NCBI RefSeq assembly: GCF_019396325.1
Contig: NZ_JAHKRO010000080.1
Span: 1-45,065, forward strand
From: Nonomuraea ceibae
Lineage (GTDB): Bacteria > Actinomycetota > Actinomycetes > Streptosporangiales > Streptosporangiaceae
DNA length: 45,065 nt
Direction of reading: 5' to 3'
The notes below the pieces were generated by a model. The model made no database searches and had not been told where the DNA came from. It saw only the letters and a list, made by a program, of their open reading frames with translations. Shown piece after piece: positions 6,292 to 14,748 of the stretch (positions are counted from its first letter, which is position 1; each line of letters starts with the position of its first letter). A program made the position numbers and the translations under genes.

Positions 6292-7701
6292 TCACCGGGC
6301 GTCACGCCACGCCTGGTACGCCTCCCGCGAGGCTTGGTTCATCGGGTAGAGCCCGTCGACGGACGCGCCCGCGGCCACCCGTTCGTAGATGAAGCGCTCC
6401 TCGTCCTCCTGCCGGGCGGCGTCGCGCGCTACCTCGGCCGCCAGGCCGGGCGGGATGACGACCACGCCCTCGGCGTCGCCCACGAGCACGTCGCCGGGCC
6501 TGACGAGCACGCCGCCGCAGGCCACCGGGACCTGCGAGTCCATCGGCACGTGGCGGCGGCCCAGCACCGCCGCGTGCGGCACGGCGAAGTAGGCGGGCAG
6601 GTCCAGCGCGGCGAAGGACGGGCTGTCGCGCAGCCCGCCGTCGGTCACGACGCCGGCCGCGCCCCGGCGCAGCGCCCGCAGGGCGAGGATGTCGCCCAGC
6701 GTGCCCGCGCCGTGGTCGCCGCGCGCCTCGATCACCAGGACCTCGCCGGGGCGGATCTCCTCCACGGTGCGCTTCTGGGCGTTCATGCCGCCGCCGATCT
6801 CGGCGAACACGTCCTCGCGCAGCGGCAGGTAGCGCAGCGTCCGCGCCACGCCGACCATGCGCAGGTCGGGCCGGGTGGGGCGGACGCCCTCGACGAAGTG
6901 GTGGTCGATGCCGCGCCTGCGCAGCTGCGACGACAGCGTGGCGGTCGACACCGACCGCAGCGCCGCCGCGGTCTCCTCGTCGAGGGCTCCCGTACGGGCG
7001 GCGGCGGATCCGAAGGCGGCGGCGCGGGTCTCGCCGGTGGCGCGGGGCTGCGCGCCCCAGGCGGGCAGCGGCTCCGGGTCGGCGACGACCTCGTTGCGCA
7101 GCCGGCCCGCGCCCTCCAGCTCCACCTCCACCACGTCGCCGGGCCGCACGACCGTGGAGCCGGCCGGGGTGCCGGTCAGGACGAGGTCGCCGGGCTCCAG
7201 CGTCATGAACCGCGACAGGTCGGCGATCAGCACGTCGAAGCCGAACAGCAGCTCGTCCGTGCCGGCGTCCTGCACCAGCTCGCCGTTCACGTACGTGCGC
7301 AGCCGCAGCGCGGCGGGGTCGGCGCCGGTGAGGATCGCGGGGCCGACCGGCGTGTAGCCGTCCTGCCCCTTCGCCCGCAGGTTGGAGCCCAGGTCGGCGT
7401 GCTTGAAGTCGTGGACGCCGAAGTCGTTGGCCGCGGTGTAGCCGGCCACGCAGCCGAGCGCGCGCTCGCGGGGGACGCGGTGGGCGCGTTCGCCGACGAC
7501 GATCGCGATCTCGCCCTCGAAGGCGAGCAGCTCGCACCCGGCGGGCCGGACGACGGGCCGACCGGACCAGGACAGCGAGGACGGCGGCTTGAGAAAGTAG
7601 GAGGGGACGGCCGGGACGCGCCCGCGTTCGGCGGCGCGGCTGCGGTAGTTGAGGTGGACCGCGATGATCTTGGACGGCGTCAGGCCGAGCGGGTGTGCCA
7701 C
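6292..7701 (-). CDS. Fusion: FAH-family isomerase/hydrolase domain + RraA/HMG-aldolase-like domain
   Basis: This 469-residue protein has two enzyme domains. Residues about 8-205 are a fumarylacetoacetate-hydrolase fold with the metal ligands of FEGEIA (Glu62, Glu64) and ANDF (Asp93), plus the closing LTGTPAGS motif. Residues about 235-440 are RraA-like, with GTLGDILALRA (about 334-344), VTDGGLRDS (352-360, catalytic Arg-Asp pair) and DAEGVVVIP. E. coli HpaG has two FAH domains, a decarboxylase and an isomerase. RraA relatives include oxaloacetate decarboxylases and 4-hydroxy-4-methyl-2-oxoglutarate aldolases, so here the RraA half may replace the decarboxylase half. GTG 7701 is chosen for the GGAG just upstream. 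It is the first gene of the operon running to hpaE. Confidence 0.78.
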   Translation of the reverse strand: MAHPLGLTPSKIIAVHLNYRSRAAERGRVPAVPSYFLKPPSSLSWSGRPVVRPAGCELLAFEGEIAIVVGERAHRVPRERALGCVAGYTAANDFGVHDFKHADLGSNLRAKGQDGYTPVGPAILTGADPAALRLRTYVNGELVQDAGTDELLFGFDVLIADLSRFMTLEPGDLVLTGTPAGSTVVRPGDVVEVELEGAGRLRNEVVADPEPLPAWGAQPRATGETRAAAFGSAAARTGALDEETAAALRSVSTATLSSQLRRRGIDHHFVEGVRPTRPDLRMVGVARTLRYLPLREDVFAEIGGGMNAQKRTVEEIRPGEVLVIEARGDHGAGTLGDILALRALRRGAAGVVTDGGLRDSPSFAALDLPAYFAVPHAAVLGRRHVPMDSQVPVACGGVLVRPGDVLVGDAEGVVVIPPGLAAEVARDAARQEDEERFIYERVAAGASVDGLYPMNQASREAYQAWRDAR

Positions 7702-7721
7702 ATCAGCTCCCAAATCATATA

Positions 7722-7741
7722 GGACATCGTGAATGATATCC
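7722..7741. promoter_or_regulatory. Inverted repeat in the divergent FAH-RraA / hpaD promoter (operator A)
   Basis: GGACATC (7722-7728), six bases, then GATATCC (7735-7741) form an imperfect inverted repeat in an AT-rich gap of 175 bases between the two divergent catabolic operons. It resembles the other ATACGAT-type repeats nearby. Probable site for the local GntR regulator (inference). Confidence 0.45.
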
Positions 7742-7876
7742 GAGGGATCAAGGGAGAGCTATAGACAAAGATATTTGAATTCGTACATGATTGGCCATGC
7801 CCGGCAGGGCCCCGGAGCGGCCACGAGGCCGCCACCTGGGCCGGGAGACGGGACCCGTACCACCTGGAGGGGCGTG

Positions 7877-8734
7877 ATGGGAGAGATCGTCCTGGCGGCG
7901 AAGATCACACATGTGCCGTCGATCTGGCTGTCCATCCAGCCGGGTGAGCACTTCGGCATCCGCAGGCCCGCCGAGCTGGCGCTGACCGAGGTCGGCGAGC
8001 GGGCCCGCGAGCGCGGCGCCGACACCTTCCTCGTCGCCGACACCCACTGGATGAACAGCATCGGCTTCCACCTCAACGGCAAGGAGCGCCACCGCGCCTC
8101 CTACGTCAGCCACGAGCTGCCGCACTTCATCCACGACCTGGAGTACGACTATCCCGGCGACCCCGAGCTGGCCGAGCTGATCCGCGAGGAGATCGTCGCC
8201 GGCGGCCAGAAGGCCCGCGTCCACACCTACAAGGACCTCGGCCTGGAGTACGCGACGCTGGTGCCGATGTACTTCATGAACGGCGACCCGGCCGTCCGCG
8301 TGCTGCCGATCGGCTGCAACATCTACTCCTCGATCGAGGAGAACCGCCGCATCGGCGAGGCCCTGGCCCGTGCCGTGCGGCGCAGCGACCGCAAGGTGGC
8401 CTTCCTGGCCAGCGGCTCGCTGTCGCACGCCTTCCCGCCCAACGAGATCGCCGAGTCGCTGCTCAACGACGTGAGCAGCGAGATCAACCGGAAGGTCGAC
8501 CTGTCAGTGCTCGACATGTGGACCGAGGGCAGGATCGCCGAGTTCCTCAGGATGCTGCCCGACTACAACGAGCGCTGCACGGGGGAGGGCGCGATGGCCG
8601 ACACCGCGATGCTCTTCGGCCTGCTCGGCTGGGACCGCTACACGGGCAAGGGCGAGCAGCTGTGCCCGTACTTCGGCAGCAGCGGCACCGGTCAGGTCGT
8701 GGTCGACTTCCCGGTGCCCGAAATCGTGAACTGA
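7877..8734 (+). CDS. hpaD: 3,4-dihydroxyphenylacetate 2,3-dioxygenase-like class III extradiol dioxygenase
   Basis: This is a 285-residue LigB-superfamily ring-cleavage dioxygenase. It shares with E. coli HpaD the N-terminal AAKITHVPS, DTHW, ELPHFI, LEYATLVPM, LASGSLSH, CTGEGAMADTAML and GSSGTGQV segments and essentially the same length. The His residues in THVP (12) and DTHW fit metal-binding positions. The reaction would be extradiol cleavage of homoprotocatechuate or a related catechol using Fe(II). ATG 7877 is chosen because it gives the family's exact N-terminus and follows GGAGGGG; an upstream in-frame extension to 7733 is unlike the family. No HpaBC-type hydroxylase is in the window, so the catechol may come from another route. 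Confidence 0.9.
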   Translation: MGEIVLAAKITHVPSIWLSIQPGEHFGIRRPAELALTEVGERARERGADTFLVADTHWMNSIGFHLNGKERHRASYVSHELPHFIHDLEYDYPGDPELAELIREEIVAGGQKARVHTYKDLGLEYATLVPMYFMNGDPAVRVLPIGCNIYSSIEENRRIGEALARAVRRSDRKVAFLASGSLSHAFPPNEIAESLLNDVSSEINRKVDLSVLDMWTEGRIAEFLRMLPDYNERCTGEGAMADTAMLFGLLGWDRYTGKGEQLCPYFGSSGTGQVVVDFPVPEIVN

Positions 8735-8745
8735 GACCGTTAAGC

Positions 8746-8762
8746 TACGATCCGATATCGTA
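8746..8762. promoter_or_regulatory. Perfect inverted repeat upstream of the alpha/beta hydrolase (operator B)
   Basis: TACGAT (8746-8751), five bases, ATCGTA (8757-8762) is a perfect inverted repeat in the 59-base gap before the ATG at 8794. Read on the minus strand it contains ATACGAT, as do the sites at 12225 and 14755. Confidence 0.5.
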
Positions 8763-8793
8763 TGCGAAAGTTGGCGGGGAAAGGTGTGAAGCG

Positions 8794-9564
8794 ATGGGGG
8801 ACCGTGCCGGCCTGGCCGTGCGGGTGTTCACTCCCGATCGGGCCGCGGACGCGCCGCCCGTGCTGCTCGTGCACGGCTTCGGCTCCGACGGCGGGCGCGA
8901 CTGGGCCGAGACGGGCATCGCCGGCGCGCTGACCGCCGCCGGGCGCGTCGTGGTGGCGCCCGACCTGCCCGGCCACGGTGACAGCCCGGCCCCCGCCTCG
9001 CCCGCCGACGCCGGCGCCAAGGCCGTCGCCGCGGCCCTGGTGACCGCCCTCGACCAGGCCCTGGCCGGGGTTCCGGCTCGTGCCCGGGGCGCGTTCGACG
9101 CGTTCGACGTGGTCGGCTACTCGCTGGGGGCGCGGCTCGCCTGGGAGCTGCCCGAGGCGGCCCCGGGCCGCGTGCGCCGCGCCGTGCTCGGCGGGCTCAG
9201 CCCCGTGGAGCCGTTCGCGGCCGTCGACGTGGCCGCCCTGCGCCGGGCCGTCGCCGGTGAGGGCGAGCCCGCCGACCCGCTCACCTCGGCGATCGCCGGC
9301 CTGGCGCGCGCCGCCGGCGAACGCGCCGCCGGGCTGGCGCTCTGCGTCGAAGGGCTGCGCGACACCCCGTTCGAGCCCCGCGCGTGGGGCGGCGAGCGCC
9401 CGCCGGTGTTCGTGGTGGGAAAAGACGACGTGATGAGCGACGGGATCGGGCGTATCGTCGAGTTGGCCGGCGCCACGGAGCCGGTCACGGTTCCCGGCGA
9501 CCACTTCCAGGCCCTCGCCGGCGCCGGGTTCCGCGACGCCGTCCTGAGGGTGCTCCTACAGTGA
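8794..9564 (+). CDS. Alpha/beta hydrolase (MenH/C-C hydrolase-like)
   Basis: This is a 256-residue alpha/beta-hydrolase-fold protein. It has an oxyanion HGFGSDGG motif near residue 27, nucleophile Ser in GYSLGA near 110, acidic residue in VGKDDVMS near 213 and His in PGDHFQAL near 235. The start at 8794 is preceded by GGGGAAAGG and gives the fold's first strand. It follows hpaD after 59 bases that contain an operator-like inverted repeat. A hydrolase beside an extradiol dioxygenase could cleave a ring-fission product or de-esterify the substrate. An HpaD/HpaE pathway does not need a C-C hydrolase, so its exact step is open. Confidence 0.8.
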   Translation: MGDRAGLAVRVFTPDRAADAPPVLLVHGFGSDGGRDWAETGIAGALTAAGRVVVAPDLPGHGDSPAPASPADAGAKAVAAALVTALDQALAGVPARARGAFDAFDVVGYSLGARLAWELPEAAPGRVRRAVLGGLSPVEPFAAVDVAALRRAVAGEGEPADPLTSAIAGLARAAGERAAGLALCVEGLRDTPFEPRAWGGERPPVFVVGKDDVMSDGIGRIVELAGATEPVTVPGDHFQALAGAGFRDAVLRVLLQ

Positions 9565-9664
9565 TCAAGCAGAGAACGACCGGCGGAGCAGGCGCCGGCG
9601 TCCGGCCGCCTGCCGCCGGTCGTCCGTGGTGGCCCAGCGTCCGGCCGAGAGTGAGGGGACATCG

Positions 9665-10348
9665 GTGAGTTCCGCGAAGGGGTCCGCGCGGGCCAGGGCC
9701 TCCAAGGCCGAGCTGAGCTATGAGCTGCTCCGCTCGCGCATCATCGACGGCACGTACGGGCCGGGCTACCGGCTCGTCATGGACCAGCTCGCCCGCGAGA
9801 CCGGGGTCAGCACCATCCCGCTGCGCGAGGCCGTGCGGCGGCTGCAGTCCGACGGGCTGGTCGAGATCGTGCGCAACATCGGCGCGCGGGTCGCCATGTT
9901 CGACTCCGCCCAGGTGGAGCACTCGCTGCAGGTCCTGGCGCGGCTGGAGGGCTACGCCACCGCGATCTCCGCGCCGCGCATGAAGGCGTCCCACCTCAAG
10001 CAGTCACGCGAGATCAACGCGCGGATGGTGGCGGCGCTGGAGGAGTTCGACCCGCCGTCGTTCACCGCGCTCAACCGCGAGTTCCACTTCTCGATCTACC
10101 AGCACTGCCCCGACGAGCACCTGCGGGCGCTGCTGGAGGCGGAGTGGGCGCGGCTCGACCACATGCGTCGCTCGTCCTTCGGCCACGTGCCGGGGCGGGC
10201 CCGCCGCTCGGTCGAGGAGCACGAGCACCTGCTCGACCTGATCGCCGCGGGCGCCCCCGGGGCCGAGATCGAACGGGTGGCGTGCGCGCACAAGATCGCG
10301 ACCGCCGACGCGCTGCACAACGCGCACCTGTCGCCGCAGTCCCTCTGA
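9665..10348 (+). CDS. GntR-family (FCD/FadR-type) transcriptional regulator
   Basis: This 227-residue regulator has an N-terminal winged helix-turn-helix at about residues 15-75 (SYELLRSRIIDGTYGPGYRL, LARETGVSTIPLREAVRRL, LQSDGLVEI). A C-terminal all-helical FCD ligand domain follows, with metal-binding-type residues in REFHFSIY and the later EEHEHLL. GTG 9665 is preferred over the in-frame GTG 9626 because GAGGGGA lies about seven bases upstream. It sits at the end of the ring-cleavage cluster. Inverted repeats of similar sequence at 7722, 8746, 12218 and 14749 are good candidates for its binding sites. The effector is probably a pathway acid (inference). Confidence 0.88.
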   Translation: MSSAKGSARARASKAELSYELLRSRIIDGTYGPGYRLVMDQLARETGVSTIPLREAVRRLQSDGLVEIVRNIGARVAMFDSAQVEHSLQVLARLEGYATAISAPRMKASHLKQSREINARMVAALEEFDPPSFTALNREFHFSIYQHCPDEHLRALLEAEWARLDHMRRSSFGHVPGRARRSVEEHEHLLDLIAAGAPGAEIERVACAHKIATADALHNAHLSPQSL

Positions 10349-10393
10349 CCCGCCCGTGCGGCCCTGACCGGCGTGCGACCTTGACCGCTCGTA

Positions 10394-10425
10394 CGGCGCA
10401 CCGGCCCGCGTGGCCCGGTGCGCCG
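10394..10425. terminator. Bidirectional terminator hairpin after gntR and the SDR gene
   Basis: CGGCGCACCGG (10394-10404) pairs perfectly with CCGGTGCGCCG (10415-10425) around a ten-base loop, between two converging stop codons. Confidence 0.75.
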
Positions 10426-10436
10426 CACGCGTGTTC

Positions 10437-11201
10437 TCAGACCAGGAGCTGCCCGCCGTCGACCTGCACCACCACGCCCGTGATGTGCCGGGCGGCGGGC
10501 GAGGCGAGGAACACCACGAGCGGCGTCACGTCGCCCGTCTCGGCGATGCGGCCCAGCGGGATGCGCGCCTCCCAGGCCGCGCGGGCCTGCGGGTCGGCCA
10601 TCAGCCCGGCCGTCATCGGCGTGTGCACCGGGCCCGGGGCCACGCCGTTGACCCGGATGCCGTGCCCGGCCAGCTCCAGCGCGCCGGTCCTGGTCAGCGC
10701 GTCGACGCCGGCCTTGGTGGCCTCGTAGTGGCCCAGGCCCGCCGTGGGCTGGCGGGCGCCGATCGAGCTGATGTTGACGACGCAGCCGCCCCGGCCGGCC
10801 GCGATCATCTGGCGGGCGGCGGTCTGCGTGACGGTGAACGTGCCGCGCAGGTTGACGGCCACGACCCGGTCGAACACCTCCAGCGGCAGGTCCGTGAGCG
10901 GGCCGCCGCCCGCGACCACGCCCGCGTTGTTCACGAGCACCTCGACCGGGCCGAGCCGCTCGGCCACCACGGCCAGGCCACCGGCGACCGACGCGGCGTC
11001 GGTGACGTCCATCGTCACGGCGAGCGCGCCCAGCTCGCCGGCCGCCGCCTTGGCGGCCACCCCGTCGGCGTCGGCGATCACGACCCGCTCCCCGGCCTCG
11101 GCGAACGCCCCGGCGACGGCCCGGCCGATGCCACTGGCCGCCCCGGTGACGACGACCACCCGCCCCCCACCTGCGCCACTCCCCGGGCCTGCGCCGTTCA
11201 T
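10437..11201 (-). CDS. SDR family NAD(P)-dependent oxidoreductase
   Basis: This 254-residue classical short-chain dehydrogenase/reductase has the TGAASGIG cofactor motif near residue 19, NNAG near 96, catalytic Ser in NISSIGA near 145 and YEATK (Tyr, Lys) near 158. It ends in the typical VQVDGGQLLV. The acidic residue after the second strand (IADADG) favours NAD. The ATG (11201) overlaps the stop of the upstream methyltransferase gene as ATGA, so the two are translationally coupled. The substrate is unknown. Context suggests an alcohol/ketone step in the catabolic island. Confidence 0.88.
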   Translation of the reverse strand: MNGAGPGSGAGGGRVVVVTGAASGIGRAVAGAFAEAGERVVIADADGVAAKAAAGELGALAVTMDVTDAASVAGGLAVVAERLGPVEVLVNNAGVVAGGGPLTDLPLEVFDRVVAVNLRGTFTVTQTAARQMIAAGRGGCVVNISSIGARQPTAGLGHYEATKAGVDALTRTGALELAGHGIRVNGVAPGPVHTPMTAGLMADPQARAAWEARIPLGRIAETGDVTPLVVFLASPAARHITGVVVQVDGGQLLV

Positions 11202-12181
11202 CGGGCCTCCGCCACGATGACGCGCGGGCTGCCCGGCAGGGTCCGCGTCTCGACCGGCTCCCAGCCGGCAGCCCGCAGCCAGCCCCGCACCTCGTCGTCC
11301 GGGTAGACGACGGTGCCGTCGATGACCAGGTATTCGGCGGCGTGCAGCGCGTCGAGCGGCCGCTGCCGGTCGTCGGAGTCGAGGAAGAAGTCGAGCAGCA
11401 GGAGCGTCGCCCCCGGCGTGGCGGCCCGGCGGGCCCGCTCGGCGATGCGCAGGTTCTGGGCGGCGTCGTAGCGGTGCGCGACGTGCTCCAGCAGCACCAG
11501 GTCGAAGCCCTCGGGCACGTCGCCGTCGAGCGGGTCGCCGTCGACGACCTCGGCCCGGTCGCCCACCCCGGCGGCGACCAGCGTGTTGCCGGCGTGCACG
11601 GCCAGGTCGCCGCCGGAGAAGAACACGCCCCGCAGCCCCGGGGCCGCGCGCAGCGCCTCGGCCAGGAACGACCCGGACAGCCCGCCGAAGTCGATCACCC
11701 GCTCGTGCCGGGAGAAGTCGTAGTGCCCGGCGAGCATCCTGGCGTGCAGCGCGTTGTAGGTCATCACGCCCGACAGGAACACGCGCATCCGGTCGCCGCC
11801 CAGGTCGAGCTGGGCGGGCTTGGCGGTGCGGGCGCTCTCGCCGAAGCCGAGCCAGTGCCCGTAGCTGATCGTGTCGAGGAAGGTCAGCCACGGGCCCAGG
11901 TCGACGTCGTCGCCCGACCCGGCGAGGTAGCGGGCGGCGGCGGGGCCGTTGGAGTAGCGGCCGTGGTCGCGCTCCAGCAGGCCGAGGCCCGCCATCGCGT
12001 CGGCCAGGACGCGGGCGGTGCGCTCGGGCAGGCCGGTCGCGGCCGAGAGCTCGGCGACGGACGCGGGCCCTGCGGCCAGGGCGCGGAACAGGCCCGCCTC
12101 GCTCGCCGCGAAGAGCTGCTTGGCGGCCATGTAGCCGGTGGCCACCTGCACGATCCGCTCGGGGCCGTTGAGAGATGACAT
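11198..12181 (-). CDS. SAM-dependent O-methyltransferase (Methyltransf_2 / acetylserotonin-type)
   Basis: This 327-residue protein has an N-terminal winged-helix dimerisation domain (about residues 10-85, ERTARVLADAMAGLGLLER). A Rossmann SAM-binding domain follows with VIDFGGLSGSFLAEAL near 163-178, a slightly unusual form of DxGGGxG. An EHVAHRYD segment takes the place of the catalytic LHDW region. Similar enzymes methylate phenols and other small hydroxylated molecules in natural-product pathways. AAGGAG about ten bases upstream supports ATG 12181. It is divergent from the aldo/keto reductase and shares an operator-like region with it. A methyltransferase in a degradation cluster is unexpected; it may act on a transported or detoxified compound. 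Confidence 0.82.
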   Translation of the reverse strand: MSSLNGPERIVQVATGYMAAKQLFAASEAGLFRALAAGPASVAELSAATGLPERTARVLADAMAGLGLLERDHGRYSNGPAAARYLAGSGDDVDLGPWLTFLDTISYGHWLGFGESARTAKPAQLDLGGDRMRVFLSGVMTYNALHARMLAGHYDFSRHERVIDFGGLSGSFLAEALRAAPGLRGVFFSGGDLAVHAGNTLVAAGVGDRAEVVDGDPLDGDVPEGFDLVLLEHVAHRYDAAQNLRIAERARRAATPGATLLLLDFFLDSDDRQRPLDALHAAEYLVIDGTVVYPDDEVRGWLRAAGWEPVETRTLPGSPRVIVAEAR

Positions 12182-12217
12182 GGGGGGTGCACTCCTTGTA
12201 CGGCAGAAGGATATGGG

Positions 12218-12233
12218 GAATGCTATACGATTC
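12218..12233. promoter_or_regulatory. ATACGAT-containing inverted repeat in the methyltransferase / reductase divergent promoter (operator C)
   Basis: GAAT (12218-12221), eight bases, ATTC (12230-12233) enclose ATACGAT (12225-12231). The repeat is weak, but the heptamer is shared with sites B and D. A GGATATG lies just upstream at 12209, echoing the GATATC of sites A and B. Confidence 0.35.
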
Positions 12234-12279
12234 AGCGGACGGCGGCCAGGGGCCGCACCCACCCCCAAGGGAGGCAGGC

Positions 12280-13260
12280 GTGGAATTCTCAGGTCAGGTG
12301 CCCCGGCGCAGGCTCGGCGACGGCGGCCCGGAGGTCCCGGTCCTCGGCCTCGGCTCGTGGAACACCTGGGACCGCATGCCGCGCGAGCAGGTGGCCGAGC
12401 TGATCGGCACGGCCGTCGGGCGCGGCGTCAACCTGTTCGACGTGGCCCATTACGACTTCGGCCCGCATGCCGAGAACGCCGTCACCGACGTGATCTTCGG
12501 CCAGGCCGTCAGAGAGGCGGGCGTCGCCCGGGAGGACTACCTGCTGTGCGGCAAGCTCTGGCTGTGGGACTACCCGGTGCTCTCCTTCGCCGGGCAGGCG
12601 GAGGTCGCGCTCGACCGCATCGGCACCGACCATGCCGACCTCGTCGTCCTCGGTGACTTCGCCGGCGAGCTCGACCTGCGCGCCGTGGTGACCGACGTGT
12701 CCGAGCTGGTGCGGGCCGGGCGGTTCGGCTGCTGGGGGGTCAACAACTGGTCGGCCCGCGACCTGCGACTCGCCCGAGACTTCGCGCTGGCCGAAGGGCT
12801 GACGTCGCCCGCGTTCGCGCAGCTCAAGTACAGCGTGGCCCGGCGCTCGGTGCCCGACGGCGAGCCTTACGGGCGGCTGTTCGCCGACGGGCTCGGGCTG
12901 CAGGCCTCCGACGTCTTCGAGGGCGGCATCCTGGCCGGCAAGCTCCATCCCGAACGCAAGATCGGCGCCGACCCGGGCGGCATCCGCGACCGGATTCGCG
13001 CCGCCTACCCCGAGCTGCGCCGGGTCGCCGAGTCCTTCGGGGCCACGCCCGCGCAGCTCGCCATCGCGTTCTGCCTGGCCCACCCGGCGGCGGCCAGCGT
13101 GCTGGTCGGGGTCAGCGGGCGGGCCCAGCTCGACGACAACCTCGGCGCGCTCGCCCTGCTGGAGCGGCACGGCGACGAGCTGCGCGCCGCCGTGGCCGGG
13201 CTCTGGATCGACCGCGACGCCGTGCACCCGGAGGCCGCCTGGGGCGCCGACGTCCGCTGA
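12280..13260 (+). CDS. Aldo/keto reductase family protein, copy 1 (atypical active site)
   Basis: This is a 326-residue TIM-barrel aldo/keto reductase. Asp and Tyr of the catalytic tetrad are in LFDVAHYDFG (near residue 50-55) and Lys in LCGKLWLW (near 91). The strand that normally carries the catalytic His (LxxIHxxD) reads HADLVVLGDF, with Gly where His is expected. GCWGVNNWSA, a QLKYS segment and VLVGVS near the C-terminus match cofactor-binding parts of the family. GTG 12280 follows AAGGGAGG. It is paralogous to the gene at 21758, with the same missing His. It could reduce a ketone by a modified mechanism; the substrate is unknown. Confidence 0.8.
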   Translation: MEFSGQVPRRRLGDGGPEVPVLGLGSWNTWDRMPREQVAELIGTAVGRGVNLFDVAHYDFGPHAENAVTDVIFGQAVREAGVAREDYLLCGKLWLWDYPVLSFAGQAEVALDRIGTDHADLVVLGDFAGELDLRAVVTDVSELVRAGRFGCWGVNNWSARDLRLARDFALAEGLTSPAFAQLKYSVARRSVPDGEPYGRLFADGLGLQASDVFEGGILAGKLHPERKIGADPGGIRDRIRAAYPELRRVAESFGATPAQLAIAFCLAHPAAASVLVGVSGRAQLDDNLGALALLERHGDELRAAVAGLWIDRDAVHPEAAWGADVR

Positions 13261-13312
13261 GCGGGCGGCGGCCGGGCGCGAGGGCGTGGCAGGCGGCGTC
13301 GCGGCGGCGCTC

Positions 13313-14698
13313 CTACACCTCGTGGACGACGCGGCCGTCCACCACCGTCATGCGGACCGGGACCTGCGGCAACACCCCGGGCTCGGTCCGCAGCAGGTCG
13401 CCGTCCAGCACGCACAGGTCGGCGACCTTGCCGGGCTCCAGCGACCCCTTCCACGCCTCCGCGCCGTCCTGCCACGCCGGCGTGATCGTGTACGCGCGCA
13501 GCGCCCGCGCGAGCGCCACCCGCTGCGCCGCCCCGCGCACCCGCCCGTCGGGGCCCTGCCGGGTGACCGCCGCCGCGATGCCTGCCCGCCAGTCCGGCGT
13601 CAGCACGGGCGCGTCCGAGCTGAGGCAGAGCGGCACCCCGGTGGCCAGCGCGTCACCCACCGGCCAGGCGTACGCCGCCGCCTCGCGGCCCAGCGCGGCC
13701 ACCAGCAGGTCCTCGGTGGCGACCGGGATGCCCGCCTGGGTGTTGAGCCCGATCCCGACGGCCGCCATCGCCTTCAGCGTCGCCGGGTGCAGCAGGTCGC
13801 CGTGGATCAGATAGTGGCGGGCGTCCCGGCCGTCGCGCGCCAGGGCGGCGGCCAGGGCGCGCGTGACGACCCGCGTCGCCCGGCTGCCCGTCGCGTGCAC
13901 GCCGATCTGGTGCCCGGCCGCGTGCGCCGCGTCGATCATCGCGACCAGCCCGGCCTCGCGTTCGTCGTCGGTGCCGCCGTCGACCAGCAGACTCCCGTAC
14001 GTGCCGTCCTCGTACGGCTCGTCCGTCCAGGCGGTGCGCATCGGCGGGATGCCGTCGGCGAAGACCTTCACCCCCGCCACCCGGAACCAGCCGGGCACGG
14101 CGGCGGGCGGCGCGAAGCCGCGCAGGCCCTCCAGCAGGGCGGCGGGCGAGCTCGCGCCGTCGAGCTCGCCGAACAGCGTCAACGCGGTGACGCGCGCCGT
14201 CAGCAGGCCCTCGGCGGCCAGGTCCGCGTAGTCGCGCAGGGCCGCCGAGCCGAAGCAGCCGCTCGGCCCGTCGTCCTCGCCGGGGCCCAGGCCGGGCTCG
14301 GTGTAGCTGGTGATCCCGAGCGTCGCGAGCAGGGCGCCGGTGCGCAGGATCGCGGCCCGCCGGTCGGCGCTCGTCTCCAAGCGCGCGGGCGCCGCCGGGG
14401 GGTCGCCGTGACCGCCTCCGGTGAGCTGGTCCATGAGCAGGGACGGCCACATCGTGCCGAGCCACACGCCGTGCAGATGGGAGTCGTTGATGCCGGGCAG
14501 CACCGACGCGCCGCGCAGCGGGACGACGCGGGTGCGGCGGCCGATCAGCGGGGCCACCTCCCCGGCCGTGCCGACACGGGCGATCGCGCCGCCCCGGACC
14601 GCGATCGCCTCGGCGACCCGGTCGGCGGCGTCGACGGTGTGGACCTGACCCCCGGTCAGCACCAGGTCGGCCTCGTCCTGGGATTCGTTGCGCAACAT
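13313..14698 (-). CDS. Amidohydrolase family protein (YtcJ-like)
   Basis: This is a 461-residue metal-dependent hydrolase. Metal ligands appear in NDSHLHG (HxH, near residue 72), the VKVFADG segment (Lys that can be carbamylated, near 220), GVHATG, LIHGDLL and SSDAPV. The C-terminal strand GKVADLCVLDGDLL is typical of the composite domain. Members of the YtcJ group hydrolyse cyclic amides, formamides and similar bonds. The start is uncertain: ATG 14698 is just after GAGGAAG, while an in-frame ATG at about 14719 would add MSRAKRK. It is divergent from the esterase operon with an operator-like site between them. Confidence 0.8.
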   Translation of the reverse strand: MLRNESQDEADLVLTGGQVHTVDAADRVAEAIAVRGGAIARVGTAGEVAPLIGRRTRVVPLRGASVLPGINDSHLHGVWLGTMWPSLLMDQLTGGGHGDPPAAPARLETSADRRAAILRTGALLATLGITSYTEPGLGPGEDDGPSGCFGSAALRDYADLAAEGLLTARVTALTLFGELDGASSPAALLEGLRGFAPPAAVPGWFRVAGVKVFADGIPPMRTAWTDEPYEDGTYGSLLVDGGTDDEREAGLVAMIDAAHAAGHQIGVHATGSRATRVVTRALAAALARDGRDARHYLIHGDLLHPATLKAMAAVGIGLNTQAGIPVATEDLLVAALGREAAAYAWPVGDALATGVPLCLSSDAPVLTPDWRAGIAAAVTRQGPDGRVRGAAQRVALARALRAYTITPAWQDGAEAWKGSLEPGKVADLCVLDGDLLRTEPGVLPQVPVRMTVVDGRVVHEV

Positions 14699-14748
14699 CT
14701 TCCTCTTCGCTCTAGACATCGCCGATCGGCTCCGAATAACGTACACGG

